Source of the DNA: Schistosoma mansoni
Lineage: Eukaryota > Platyhelminthes > Trematoda > Strigeidida > Schistosomatidae
Length of the DNA stretch: 64,000 bases
Assembly: GCF_000237925.1 (NCBI RefSeq)
Contig: NC_031495.1
Coordinates: forward strand, 38,654,210 to 38,718,209
Direction: 5' to 3'
This document shows positions 22,648 to 33,134 of the stretch, piece by piece; position 1 is the stretch's first letter, and every line of letters begins with the position of its first letter. Position numbers and translations under genes: made by a program. A model generated the notes under the pieces. It had not been told where the DNA came from, searched no databases, and saw nothing but the letters and a program-made list of their open reading frames with translations.

Positions 22648-23478
22648 TTTACTTACTAACTTGCTTATGCCTGTTACTCCCAATGGAGTATAGGCAGCCG
22701 ATCAGCATTCTCCAACCCACTCTATCCTGGGACTTCTTTTCTAGTTCTATACAACTTTTGCGAATTCTTCTCATATCTAACATCATTTCACGGCGTAATT
22801 TGTTCTTTGGTCTTACTCTTCTCCTTCGGCCTTCAGGATTCTATTTGAGGGCTTGTTTTGTAACGCGGTTGGGTGATTTCCTCAATATGTGTCCTATCCA
22901 CTTACAGCGCTTCTTCCTGATTTCTCCCTCCACTGGAATCTAGTTTGTCCTCTTGCACAGTAGGTTGTTGTTGATAGTGTCTGGCCAACGGATCCGAAGT
23001 ATTTTGCGTAGACAGCCGCTAATAAACACTCGTATCTTCTGAATGGTGGCCTTTGTTGTTCTCCTAGTTTTCTCCCCATACCGTAGGACTGTGTTGACAT
23101 TCGTATTGCAAATTCTGATCTTGGTGTTGGTTGACAATTGTTTTGAGTTGCAGATGTTCTTCAGTTGTAAATATGCTGCTCTTGCTTTGTTGATCCGCGC
23201 CATAACATGTGCATCAGATCCACCGTGTTCACCAATGATGCTGTCCAGAAATGTAAAGGTTTCCACACTCTCCAAAGCTTCTCCATCAAGTGTGATTTGA
23301 TTGGTGCATGTTGTATTGTATCGGAGAATCTTGCTTCTCCCTTCGTGTGTGTTGACACCTACTGCTGGTGAGGCTGCTGTTACACTGGTTGCATTCTCCT
23401 GCATTTGTTGTTGCGTGTGTGATTGAAGAGCCAGATCATCTGCGAAGCCTAGATCGTCTAGCTGCATGCTAGCTGTCC
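22648..23478 (-). mobile_element. RTE LINE 3' half; left arm of inner inverted duplication
   Basis: Minus-strand RTE copy starting at QLDDLGFADDLALQSHTQQQ (active-site FADD) and reading on to [16 protein letters not shown], then a stop and the 3' end. It is an inverted near-perfect copy of 24962-25785: paired positions sum to 48,440 and the shared 176-residue translation differs at one residue (FADD preceded by G or D). Both copies share the 5' truncation point and private changes such as LRYGEKTRRTT. The last ~130 bases at the 3' end are less similar than the rest. Confidence 0.85.
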
Positions 23479-23689
23479 ACAATAGTAACATGATTATAAA
23501 CACAGTTCCAGATACTTCAGTTAATTAAGATGAGATTGATGTTTGAAACAGGTTTGGAAATCTGAATCACAGGAAGTGGGGGGGAATGTGATAATTGACA
23601 TTTTAGGTCCATAATGATGAATACTTATCAACTACCTAAATTTGTATACCATTCCGAATTGTCTATCATTTTTGGAACACTTTCACTAT

Positions 23690-24020
23690 GAATTCAATGA
23701 TTGATCGTTAATTCGAATCTTCCCATTCATGTTTAGTGGTGTAATTGATTGGTCTCTTATTGGCATATGTGCATCCTGTATAGATCACCTCCATATTACC
23801 TAGAGTTATAAGCATTGTAAGTAAAGTTATATGGTGATTAACAGTGGAATTTAGGACACATGTTTCATCCTATTTGGGACTAGACAGCTGGATGTACCTA
23901 CATCCAAGAGTTAGTGTTCACTCCGGAACTCTGAAATGCGGTTACATACAGTTGAAAAGTTCCAAATAGAATGAAACGTGCATCCTGGATTCCATTGCTA
24001 GCCATTATCCATCTCTACTT
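23690..24020. repeat. family B hammerhead SINE pair, degenerate
   Basis: A minus-strand unit (GGTCTCTTATTGGCATATG; GTTTCATCCTATTTGGGACT near 23862) is followed by a plus-strand end (CCAAATAGAATGAAACGTGC near 23968, TGGATTCCATTGCTAGCC). Core bases are lost in both motifs. The two opposing ends repeat the architecture seen at 46628-47075 and 55840-56245. Confidence 0.65.
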
Positions 24021-24224
24021 AATCTAATAATGTTTTAATAAAGTGTATATATGTTCAAGTTTTTAAAAATTAGAATGTGATAACTTTCATTCAGTTGATT
24101 ATTTTGTTGATTAATTCAGTGTGATTTTGATTTCATTCAACTTTGAAGTAATTCAATATGACTTTTAAGCAATGTACATTCACATTATTTTCCTTATTAT
24201 CCCTATCTCCTCTTCTTAACAAGT

Positions 24225-24660
24225 ATAAGATGATGGTTGGAGGTAGTCAACAGGAAACCCTGAACCCGGGTTTCGTGCTACTTGGCACTCATCCGCAAGA
24301 TGTACCTGTAATCTTGAGGGAACTGGTGCTCCCTGACGGATTCGATTCCGTGGCACCCAGCTTCACAGTCAGAGACTCTACCACTGAGATCGAATCCATC
24401 AGGGAGCACCAGTCTCCTCAAGATTACGGGTACACTTTGCTGACGAATGCCAAGTAGCACGAAACCCGGGTTCAAGGTTTCCTATTGACCACCTCCAACC
24501 ACAATCTTATCTCAACATAGTGCATGCAATGTCGAGACACCTAGACTAGTGACCACATTGCAACTTGATCGATAGCATTCGATCAGCACTAAGAAGAACT
24601 TGACACATATAACATTGATCACCGCCCAGTAATCAATCGATTGTGATTTCTCAACAAGTA
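24225..24660. repeat. family C hammerhead SINE, palindromic
   Basis: Arms of about 110 bp at 24230-24340 and 24378-24508 are inverted (AGTCAAC..., AACCCGGGTTTCGTGCTAC, GTAATCTTGAGG, GCTCCCTGA). The loop holds a tRNA-like half (TTCACAGTCAGAGAC, ACCACTGAG). The right side continues to about 24660 with sequence shared, inverted, with 39370-39510. Each arm carries a hammerhead; the right one is intact. Confidence 0.7.
24434..24478 (+). ncRNA. hammerhead ribozyme, intact core (family C)
   Basis: ACTTTG-CTGACGA-A-TGC-CAAGTA-GCA-C-GAAA-CCCGGG-TT-CAAGGT. Helix I pairs ACTTTG with CAAGGT (one G-U wobble), helix II pairs TGC with GCA, and helix III is the self-complementary ACCCGGGU. Core CUGANGA and GAAA are present; the cleavage triplet is GUU. 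The 10.1/11.1 pair is A/C rather than G/C, which may weaken it. The opposite arm has CGGATGA and is probably dead. Confidence 0.65.
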
Positions 24661-24961
24661 TATTACAAGTGATCAGATTGTTTGAAATGCATTGCTCTAA
24701 TCTATCATCACATAATTCTGATCATCTTCATCTTCTTATTACGCTATCGAAATTTATTAAAGAGACTAATTGTTTCAGATAGTTGTTTGATTAGATTATT
24801 TTCTATAATTAATACTCATTAACCTCAATATTATAGCTGAATGAATTCAATTGTAAGTCAACTATTCATGAGATCATTATCCTAAATAACTCTTTCTTGT
24901 AATATATACGTTTTCTAGTGGTTGGGACATTGAAATGAAGGAGGAAAGCACGGGATACAAA

Positions 24962-25785
24962 GGACAGCTAGAATGCAGCTGGACGATCTAGACTTCGCAG
25001 ATGATCTGGCTCTTCAATCACACACGCAACAACAAATGCAGGAGAATGCAACCAGTGTAACAGCAGCCTCACCAGCAGTAGGTGTCAACACACACGAAGG
25101 GAGAAGCAAGATTCTCCGATACAATACAACATGCACCAATCAAATCACACTTGATGGAGAAGCTTTGGAGAGTGTGGAAACCTTTACATTTCTGGACAGC
25201 ATCATTGGTGAACACGGTGGATCTGATGCACATGTTATGGCGCGGATCAACAAAGCAAGAGCAGCATATTTACAACTGAAGAACATCTGCAACTCAAAAC
25301 AATTGTCAACCAACACCAAGATCAGAATTTGCAATACGAATGTCAACACAGTCCTACGGTATGGGGAGAAAACTAGGAGAACAACAAAGGCCACCATTCA
25401 GAAGATACGAGTGTTTATTAGCGGCTGTCTACGCAAAATACTTCGGATCCGTTGGCCAGACACTATCAACAACAACCTACTGTGCAAGAGGACAAACTAG
25501 ATTCCAGTGGAGGGAGAAATCAGGAAGAAGCGCTGTAAGTGGATAGGACACATATTGAGGAAATCACCCAACCGCGTTACAAAACAAGCCCTCAAATAGA
25601 ATCCTGAAGGCCGAAGGAGAAGAGGAAGATCAATGAACACATTACACGGAGAAACTAAGACAGAAATGCGAAGAATGAATAAAAGTTGTATAGAACTAGA
25701 AAAGAAGTTCCAGGACAGATTGGGTTGGAGAATGCTGATCGGCTGCCTATACTCCATTGGGAGTAACAGGCGTAAGTAAGTAAGT
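24962..25785 (+). mobile_element. RTE LINE 3' half; right arm of inner inverted duplication
   Basis: Plus-strand partner of 22648-23478. Begins MQLDDLDFADDLALQSHTQQ, carries GRSKILRYNTTCTNQITLDG and the same non-consensus LRYGEKTRRTT, and ends GGGAGTAACAGGCGTAAGTA with a short GTAA tail. The frame runs 24973-25500. It lacks the endonuclease and most of the reverse transcriptase. Confidence 0.85.
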
Positions 25786-25814
25786 ACTATTATATTTGAT
25801 ACCTTTTTAAATTA

Positions 25815-25915
25815 TATTAGTTGAGATCATGAATCAATTGAAGCTAGATCACCATAGAAAACCTGGAAACACTAGACGACCTTTTCATCCGATTATTGGA
25901 CTCCTCAGTATCAAT
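25815..25915 (-). repeat. family A SINE end fragment
   Basis: AATCAATTGAAGCTAGATCA, CTGGAAACACTAGACGACC and GACTCCTCAG mark the hammerhead end of a minus-strand unit. The GAAA segment is altered, so it is inactive. Confidence 0.6.
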
Positions 25916-26330
25916 GTCAACAATCTCATCACTTAAAAGATTAATAAAAATCTTATCAATCAATTTTCTATTATCAATCTGTTAATTTTGTAACTTATAA
26001 ATTGATATTAATATTACTCATAAAATCAGTCAATCTTACTTAGCAACACATTCTATGAACACGTACATATTACATTAAAAACAGATTTTCACCATTGACC
26101 TAAAACTGTACAACAACAAAAAAACTGTACAAAATTGTACTGGGAGGGGGAATGAGTTAGTTCATATCACCTTTTTATGATGTGATTTGTTTGAGTTCAT
26201 GTTTTTTAAAAAAAAATTAATTGTACAGGTTGTATCAAGCTAAAAAAAATTCATTTGCTTTTTATGTGAATATCATGCTTGATTTGTAGATTATTAACCA
26301 TAATATGAATTGGTGACATTGGTGAATGGT
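25916..26330. other. no gene recognised
   Basis: AT-rich spacer between two SINEs. Confidence 0.35.
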
Positions 26331-26334
26331 TGCT

Positions 26335-26555
26335 CAATTTCGTGAATCAGTTCAAGTTAGACATTAAAACCGGTGGAAGCCGGCCGGCTCAGTGGGCTTC
26401 GGCTCGAAACTGGTACGTCCTGGGTTCGGATCTCACGAGAGCGGGTTCGTGGATGCGCACTGCTGAGGAGTCCCATAATAGGACGAAACGGCCGTCCAGT
26501 GCTTCCAGGTTTTCCATGGTGGTCTAGCTTCAATTGACTCATGATCTCAACTCTA
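26335..26555 (+). repeat. hammerhead SINE (family A), plus strand
   Basis: Contains GTTAGACATTAAAACCGG, an A-box-like CGGCTCAGTGGGCTTC, a B-box-like GGGTTCGGATCTC, the hammerhead and the end TCAATTGACTCATGATCTC. No fold-back arm on the left, so this is a plain single unit. Confidence 0.75.
26457..26502 (+). ncRNA. hammerhead ribozyme, intact core (family A)
   Basis: GCACTG-CTGAGGA-GTCC-CATAATA-GGAC-GAAA-CGGCC-GTC-CAGTGC. Core, helix I (GCACTG/CAGTGC), helix II (GTCC/GGAC) and the self-complementary helix III ACGGCCGU all match the family consensus in this window. Confidence 0.8.
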
Positions 26556-26639
26556 TAATATGAATAGTTAATTATAATTTAAATAATGAATTAATAATAC
26601 TTATTCATTTATACTTGTTATTACTTGTAAAGAAATCAA

Positions 26640-27040
26640 AGGCGGTTTACCAATATTTTCCATTTAACTCTATCTTGGATAATGTTTTCCAGTTAGTATT
26701 CATATTTTTTCATGTCTGCTTTCAACTCCTGATACAGTATGTTATTTGGTCTTTCAATTTTCTGTTTCCCTTCAGAATTCTAAGTTAGGGCTTAACGCAT
26801 GATGCTGTTTGTTGATTTCTTCAATGTATGTCCTATCCACTTCCGTCATCTTTCTCTGATTCGCTCTTTAACTGGAAGCTGATTTGTACTCTCCCACAGA
26901 AGGCTGTTGTTGATGGTATCCGACCAATAGATATTAAATATATTGCGTAGACAACTACTTACAAATACTTGTACCTTATTGATGATGCTTGTTGTAGTTC
27001 TCCAGATTATTTTCTTTATATAAAATATATTCAGACTATC
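26640..27040 (-). mobile_element. 5'-truncated RTE LINE in the outer inverted duplication
   Basis: Minus strand, reading [20 protein letters not shown] then the 3' block without a clear GTAA tail. Between 26846 and 27046 it is the mirror of 19164-19364. Nearer its 3' end (26640-26825) it diverges strongly from the partner, as if the two 3' ends came from different LINE copies. Confidence 0.75.
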
Positions 27041-27772
27041 AAACAACTAGTCAGATTGTAAATAACTGTTTGAATATTTGGTTGTTATTGCCGATAGATT
27101 GATGTCTCGAATAGTTCATTATTTAACTGTAAGTATAATTTGATGGTTAGATAACATGATGGATATGCTTAGTTAGCATAGTCCTTTTAAAATGTTAGGT
27201 AGTTTATGGTAGTTGGTAGGAAAATCTGGATCTATGTTATGTGCTAACAGGAAAGTTTATTTATAATCTTAAATGAATTGATGCTCTCTGTTTGACCCGA
27301 ATCCACATCATCCAATTTATTAGTCTGTGATGTTGCCATTGACTTATCCTGGACAGTGACTGACCTCTTGTAAGACTGAGTTTTCTTTCCACTACCTTCA
27401 ACCACTTTAGATCTCAATATAATACTGAAGATACCAAACCATTTAGGTACATGGTCACATTGAACTTAAGGAATAGACAAACATGATACTAATCTCTACT
27501 CAATGATCAGTTAGTTGTACAATTTTGTAAAACTAACAGTGAAGAAGTAATGTATCTGTTGTTGTATTCAATATCTTATGAAAGTAAGGCTTTCGTTTGT
27601 AACTGAATAGTTTTACCTTTGAATTGTAGTTAAATAAAAAATTAAGCGTAAAATTTCTATGCAGGGATGTAAACAATTGGGAGCTGGCTCAATGGTCGGT
27701 TTTAGCGTTTGTCTCTTAGGCTGAAGATTCTGGCTTTGATCCTCTTCGTTGGGGTCATGAATACACACTGCT
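26825..27772. repeat. right arm of outer inverted duplication
   Basis: Inverted counterpart of 18435-19385. It stays alignable through the unclassified middle and into the family A SINE remnant at 27665-27772 (GGGAGCTGGCTCAATGGTC, GGCTGAAGATTCTGGC). Confidence 0.85.
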
Positions 27773-27789
27773 CTTGTCTTTAACTGGCG

Positions 27790-28250
27790 ACCTTATATGG
27801 CTCTGTAAGTCTCACTTGTTTATGTATTCCTATTAGTTATCTAGTTTGATTGACATGTGGCCACATGATTGATAAGTAGGGTCTATGTTGGAATATCTAT
27901 TGATTCTTGATTGGACCGCATTGAACATCGTCATGGCCTCACTCCACCCTTGAGTGCACGAATACAACTTAACAGTCGAATCACATAACATGTTATCGCA
28001 AATATCAATCCACACCGGTAACAGAAAACATGAATTTAATTTTTAAACATCTAACTTCTGGAACTAGATACTAACCACTAAAAAATATTTAGAAAGCGTA
28101 ACTTTTGGATAACCACAGTCTTTACGTACAGTAAAGAGAGACTTATTGCAATACTTCACAATTTATGTTAAGAATTCCCTACTGTCAAATGTATTCAACA
28201 GGGCAATGTCTCCTAAATTACCACTTATCACTAAACTTTGTAAACAAAGA
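27790..28250. other. no gene recognised
   Basis: AT-rich spacer; I see no repeat family or coding signal. Confidence 0.35.
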
Positions 28251-28254
28251 TAGA

Positions 28255-28570
28255 TGGTCACTAGCAATTTAATCCGGGGCGCGCGTTTCGTCAGCCGGAT
28301 ACACTTAGGGACTCGAACCCAGTACAGTTCGCTTCAGACGTCATCTCCCTATCCACTTAACTACTGAGTCCAGACAGCTATTCGTTTGTTCAATGGTGTG
28401 AAGTCTTAATCCATCTGACGAGTTCCAAATAGGACGAAACGTGTGTTCTAGATTCTACTGATAACCACCATATATTTTTGCTTACAATGTTCATAACTCT
28501 AGGTAATATCATGGTATTCTACACAGGATGCCCATATGCCAATAAGATATTGATAAATTACAGTACTAAA
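28255..28570. repeat. family B hammerhead SINE with opposing ends
   Basis: A minus-strand remnant at 28275-28300 (GGCGCGCGTTTCGTCAGCC), a tRNA-like segment on the minus strand (ACTCGAACCCAGTAC near 28312; TTAACTACTGAGTCC near 28358), then a plus-strand hammerhead at 28408-28456 and the conserved end AACATCAACGGGACGATCAA. Typical family B order. Confidence 0.65.
28408..28456 (+). ncRNA. hammerhead motif, core intact, weak helix I (family B)
   Basis: CTGACGA-GTTCC-AAATA-GGAC-GAAA-CGTGT-GTT. Core residues are present, but the helix I partners (AATCCAT and CTAGATT) pair poorly and helix III (ACGUGUGU) is degraded. Activity doubtful. Confidence 0.5.
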
Positions 28571-28594
28571 CATCAACGGGACGATCAAATAAAC

Positions 28595-28865
28595 AATAGG
28601 ACGAAACGGCCGTCCAGTGCTTCCAGGTTTTCCATGGTGGTCAAGCTTCAATTAACTCATGATTTCATCTATATAAAAATACAAAAATAATCAAACTACT
28701 TTAAAATACAAAGTAGTGTAAAACCAAATACAGACATTTATGGTGCATTGGTTGTTTAAATCTTCTGATTAACGTTTACGACTATAATAGATCAGTCTCT
28801 TATTAGCAATATGTCCACCCTATTCAGATTTCCTCAATATTACCCTAATTTACAAGTATTATAAA
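28595..28865. repeat. SINE end fragments (A plus strand, B minus strand)
   Basis: 28595-28670: only the 3' half of a family A unit (GGACGAAACGGCCGTCCAG, CTTCCAGGTTTTCCATGG), with no CUGANGA. 28765-28865: a family B end (ATCAGTCTCTTATTAGCAAT, TTTACAAGTATTATAAA), minus strand. Confidence 0.55.
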
Positions 28866-28869
28866 TACA

Positions 28870-30318
28870 AAAATATTCATCTGATCAATTATTATTTTTA
28901 ATATACTAAGTCAGCTTGGAAGAACGTCAAAAACATTTCATGATACCTCAATTTGGGAGAAGAATCATATTTAATAAGGTATTTAAAAGTTTAGGAATAC
29001 GAGTGTTTGGTGATAGATAACTACCCGAAATGAATAACTTTGTTGGCATTTGAAGCTGATTCTGATCTTGTTAGTGTTGACGAACATTACTAACTCAGGG
29101 TTTTCGGTCATGCAATGAGGTTAGAGACTAGCACAGACTAGGTAAAACACTTATTCACCTTTAGACATTCAGCTCAGTAACCTCATGTTCACCTGTCCCT
29201 GAATTGTTTTAATATATATTGTTTCTCAAAATCAATGTTATCTTCTGTTTTGTTTATCTTCTAGATATTTGAAGTAGAAGAATAATCGTTATTCCTCGAT
29301 AATCCACACTACGGAAGGATACTTCCACTTATAATGATTAAAATGAAAGGGGTCCTTGTCAATTCTAGAGCATGATCATAGATCCTAAATGGTAACAGCT
29401 TGAGGTCAGTTTTACAAAACTGTCTTTGTACGCTGTTCCTGATGTGTTAGCTCTATGTTTTTTAAGACCCTAGCTCTAGTGTTGTTAAAAAACGGGGTAA
29501 CTCGAAGTGTACTATTTTTTAAGACTGGTTTCTTCTAACTATCTCCTCTATTGTTGGAAGACATAATTGATACGTCTACAAATCAAATGACCAGTACACA
29601 GAAATTTCCTAACCTTGACCTACAGATAAATCTATATTTCCATCTGTCATTTGTTCATCATGTGTAAGGAAGTTCGTCTTATGCGCAAAGTCAGAATATA
29701 TGGTCAGACTATTTAAGTTAACCTGTAATCGACACAAAACGATATAAATCTAATTTTTAAATCCAAGAGATAAAAGTCAACTAATCACATGGTCATACCC
29801 ATGTGATGACTCAAAAGGAACACAGCAACTCATGAGCATGCCAGATCCAAGGTTTTGTATTCGATTCCTGATAATAAGATAGTTGATCCTCATTATTGAG
29901 GAATATCATGCTAGAACAAAACAGTTCTTCAGTCTTCCTCTGTTTTTAATAATTTTCTAATTTAGATTAATTCATAACTGAGCAATTTTTTACAACTCTA
30001 TCATGCAAATTTCTTATAAATACATAGACTAGAGTTGTTAGCTTGAATCCTTATAAATTCTATTGATACATATATGTAAGAGAATAGATCGAATCTCATA
30101 TTCAGTAAAATACTTTAAAATGTTATAATTCCATCTACTACAATGATCAATATTGACTGATTATAATAGGGACCATTCTTAATCAATAATAAATACTTGT
30201 TAACTTATTGGTTAGGTTTGTCTGGTTATATACTCAATAAAGATATTGTCATGGTAACAAATGAATTTGTAAATACACTTCTTTCTTCTATTCATATCTT
30301 TGTTTTCCAGACAGTAAA
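28870..30318. other. no gene recognised
   Basis: AT-rich DNA. A faint family A relic (plus strand) may lie at 29855-29960 (GTATTCGATTCCTGA, AACAAAACAGTTC). Nothing else identified. Confidence 0.35.
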
Positions 30319-30338
30319 GGAGAGAGAGAGAGAGAGAA
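30319..30338. repeat. (GA)n microsatellite
   Basis: About ten GA units in an otherwise unremarkable AT-rich context. Confidence 0.9.
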
Positions 30339-30493
30339 TTGTAGCGTCTAATTACATTGTATGACGTAATAAAGAAAATTCTAACTTTCATGACTTATTT
30401 TCATTGCCTAATATATCGATGGGATGGATATTGTCTATAATTTTAAAAATGAAACAGAAAATGTTTACCAAGGAAACGAGATGGATGTGATTG

Positions 30494-30521
30494 GTTATTA
30501 TTATTATTATTATTATTATTG

Positions 30522-30569
<48 letters not shown>

Positions 30570-30570
30570 T
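30494..30570. repeat. compound microsatellite (TTA)n-(GTA)n
   Basis: About 12 TTA units are followed directly by about 13 GTA units. The abrupt one-base switch suggests that one array arose from the other by substitution and expansion. Confidence 0.95.
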
Positions 30571-30690
30571 AGCTTGTACATATTTGTTTGACAGTAATCA
30601 TTCACATATTTGAAAATGATCAGCATAGATTTTATTGAGTTATAATTTCCTTGTAAGCGAGTACATTTTTAATTTTAGTGGGTATTTCAC

Positions 30691-31202
30691 CTTCAAATGC
30701 CCTGGTACGGCCGAGAATGGGGAAAGTGTTCTCTCCCTCTTGAAATGCTCTCACATAGCTACTGACATGGAAATCCTACTCACTGTCTTCTTGTGGCGGG
30801 TATGTTGTTTACAAAATTGAGAGGACAAAAAGCGAATGTCCGGCAGGAGCTTTCACCGGGTTGGTGGAAACGGAGGATCAACTTAGGGGAGTTGGAAAAC
30901 CCTGATTCCAAATCAATGATGAACATGGACTCCAGGATCCTGAGGGAACAAATGGCGTATGAACCATTCATTGATCACCGGCTACCATGAGACTGAATCT
31001 CTTGACGTTGCTCCACTGCCTTGTTGATTAGAGATCTAGATCGTAGGCTCCAAGTGTGGCTCCCTAAGAAAACCACCTGCTTCGGTCTGGGTACGCAGGT
31101 AATATCACAATCCACACACAAATCAAGCAACTTGTGTGGTGTATATGCATCTGGTGGCCTTTTGTACCAATATTTATGTGTTCAAATAAATAAATAAATA
31201 GA
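30691..31202 (+). mobile_element. family F retroposon, second copy
   Basis: Same body as 2294-2799 (GCTCTCACATAGC, GGATCCTGAGGGAACAAATG, GGCTCCAAGTGTGGCTCCC) and an AAATAAATAAATA tail. A diverged target duplication is plausible: GGGTATTTCAC (30680-30690) and GGGTACTTCGC (31203-31213). The length (512 bp) agrees with the first copy, which supports about 510 bp as full length. Confidence 0.65.
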
Positions 31203-32365
31203 GGGTACTTCGCAACAATAACCAATCAAGATCAAGGCCTACAGGACAAACTGGGAGTCATATATAGAGAACTTCTAATACTTCATTTCTACTTGAAGTT
31301 TGTGCTGATGATGTCGTTCAGAAGAACGACGAAGGCTCCTCGACCAAACCATCAAGCTCAGAGAACAAAACTCCACCAAAATCACCCACCTGAGCTACAA
31401 ATCTTCACCATTTCTCACTAATTTGGAATGGTATCACATTCAACTGATGAATTACAAGTGGGATAGTACCCGAGTTTATTAGATGTCGTCAATACCTAAA
31501 CACAATCTAGAAGGTTTAAGGTTGCTATGCTCGAGATAATATGATGTCACCTTAGTACTGGCGAACGGAACATAAACCAGCAACCCAATAGCAGGAAGAA
31601 GCTAATCTACCCCTCTGCGCCCAAACCTTGCTAACTATAGGATGAAGATCAGATTCAGTCGAGGGAAAATATATCGTTCCACAAGAAGTCCAGAAAAACG
31701 AATAGCAGGCACTGGACTCATACGTAATATAAACAACACAAAATTGCCTTTGAAAAGAGTCACAAAACAGCGTTCTAAAAGAGAAAACAAACCAATGACG
31801 TATATGATCCTTTCAGATGAGAAACACAAACCGAAGGTAACAATGGTCTCTTTTCACGCGAAAACGAGAAATTCAAATTTCCACAATTAAATCACAAAAA
31901 TAACAAGTTTACCAAGTAATTTCTGGGGAGCTAGAATCCCCGATAGGGCTTAACACTGAATCAACATATTTATGACCTGATAGGGCCACCATGACAAAAA
32001 TTTGTCAGTAACTTTCCTTCACCTCAATATTATTATGACGTCCCAATTTCAAATAAATGACATCTATCCTTTTGATAGCGTTGAGTCCTCTGAGGCAAAT
32101 GATTTGAGTGAAGAGCTTTCATTGTCATTCTAGGCAATATCATCAGCTCTGACTTCACATAGAATGGAGCATTTTAGTGAATCAACAGGCGTAAAATGGG
32201 CTCGTTTTGATTGCCTTGTTACTTATACATACAGGAACACAGGCTTTAAATACGTAATATTTCAGAGCATGGATGTAATTACTTATTGTATTTATTACTT
32301 TGAATTTGACTCGATATCAACTCCTGATATATTTATATATATGGGGGATTTGTAGAGGTTGTAAG
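31203..32365. other. unclassified, with a repeat E segment
   Basis: 31290-31425 carries repeat E (GAAGTTTGTGCTGATGATG, CCATCAAGCTCAGAGAAC, CACCCACCTGAGCTAC), also at 37985-38130 and, inverted, at 7560-7640. Read as protein it gives EVCADDVVQKNDEGS, so it may be the C-terminal end of a retroelement protein. The open frame at 31642-31890 (MKIRFSRGKIYRSTRSPEKR) is basic and unrecognised, with no supporting splice or start context. Confidence 0.35.
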
Positions 32366-32369
32366 ATTT

Positions 32370-32590
32370 TTATGGTTTAACTCATGAACTGAACTTAGCT
32401 AGACTACCATTGGAAACCTAGGAGCGTTGAACAGTTATTTGTACGGGAACATAATCGTTCAGAAGTGGGGATCTACTATACCACTGTCAGGGGGTCGAAC
32501 CAACGAAATTCGGCCTCGCAAGGGGAGCTTAAATGTCATATCACTAAGCCGGTATCCAGTGGTTATCGTGTCTAACTCTGATACATTCGT
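32370..32590 (-). repeat. degenerate family A SINE
   Basis: ACTACCATTGGAAACCTAGG, GGGGTCGAACCAACG and CACTAAGCCGGTATCCAG keep the order of a minus-strand unit. The ribozyme core is lost. Confidence 0.5.
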
Positions 32591-32664
32591 GGTATTGCAT
32601 GACCATCCTCATAAATCCCCTTTACTAACACTGGTGAATAACTTCTAGAGGTAATTCCGTAGTC

Positions 32665-32860
32665 ATAGAGAGAAACTATAACCAATGGAGATGGATAGTG
32701 GCTAACAGTGGAATTCAGAACGCGCGTTTCGTCCTATTAGGGACTCATCAGCTGAATGTACCTGCATCTCAGAGTTGATTTTCACTCTGGGAATAAATTT
32801 CAGGCCTAAATAACAATGGGAAGATACAAGTAAACACCACCAAGTGAATATAACCAGTGC
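32665..32860 (-). repeat. family B hammerhead SINE, minus strand
   Basis: Hammerhead plus the family end (GATGGATAGTGGCTAACAGT). The tRNA-like part is truncated: after the hammerhead and TTTTCACTCTGGG it passes directly into AACAATGGGAAGATACAAG. Confidence 0.65.
32711..32758 (-). ncRNA. hammerhead ribozyme, intact core (family B)
   Basis: Minus strand: ATTCAG-CTGATGA-GTCC-CTAATA-GGAC-GAAA-CGCGCG-TT-CTGAAT. Helix I is a perfect six-base pair (ATTCAG/CTGAAT) although its sequence differs from the ATCCAG/CTGGAT of the copy at 55993, so both strands of the helix changed together. Cleavage triplet GUU. Helix III is the self-complementary ACGCGCGU. Confidence 0.75.
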
Positions 32861-32934
32861 AGTTCAATCACATCTATTAGGAAACAGTTATTCCCCCCAG
32901 GTAATGGAAGACGATAGACCAATATCTCTAACTG

Positions 32935-33130
32935 ATTGGAATTAGATGTGTACACCATTCGATACTGGATAGATGATCCATAAGTTAGGTGTCTGAGCGC
33001 CAGATCGAAGGTCTTGTGTTCGACCCCTTGATGGCAGAGTAGTGAATGTGCACTAATGAGAAGCGCCATGCTAGGACGAAATGTCTCTTCGGTGATCCCT
33101 GATTTTTAATGGTTGTCCAGTAAATATTAC
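32935..33130 (+). repeat. degenerate family A SINE, plus strand
   Basis: GGAATTAGATGTGTACACC, GTGTTCGACCCC and AGGACGAAATGTC are recognisable in order. The core reads CTAATGA, so it is inactive. Confidence 0.5.
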
Positions 33131-33134
33131 TTTC

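Noticed and set aside
23043-23300. 85-residue open frame opposite the LINE (also mirrored at 25140-25397)
   Set aside because: Antisense shadow of the reverse-transcriptase coding strand.
30494-30570. CRISPR or satellite array
   Set aside because: Plain triplet microsatellite without spacers.
31642-31890. Basic 82-residue open frame as a gene
   Set aside because: No start context, splice sites or recognisable domain, and it lies next to dispersed repeats.
32164-32355. 63-residue open frame as a gene
   Set aside because: Low-complexity AT-rich composition and no supporting signals.
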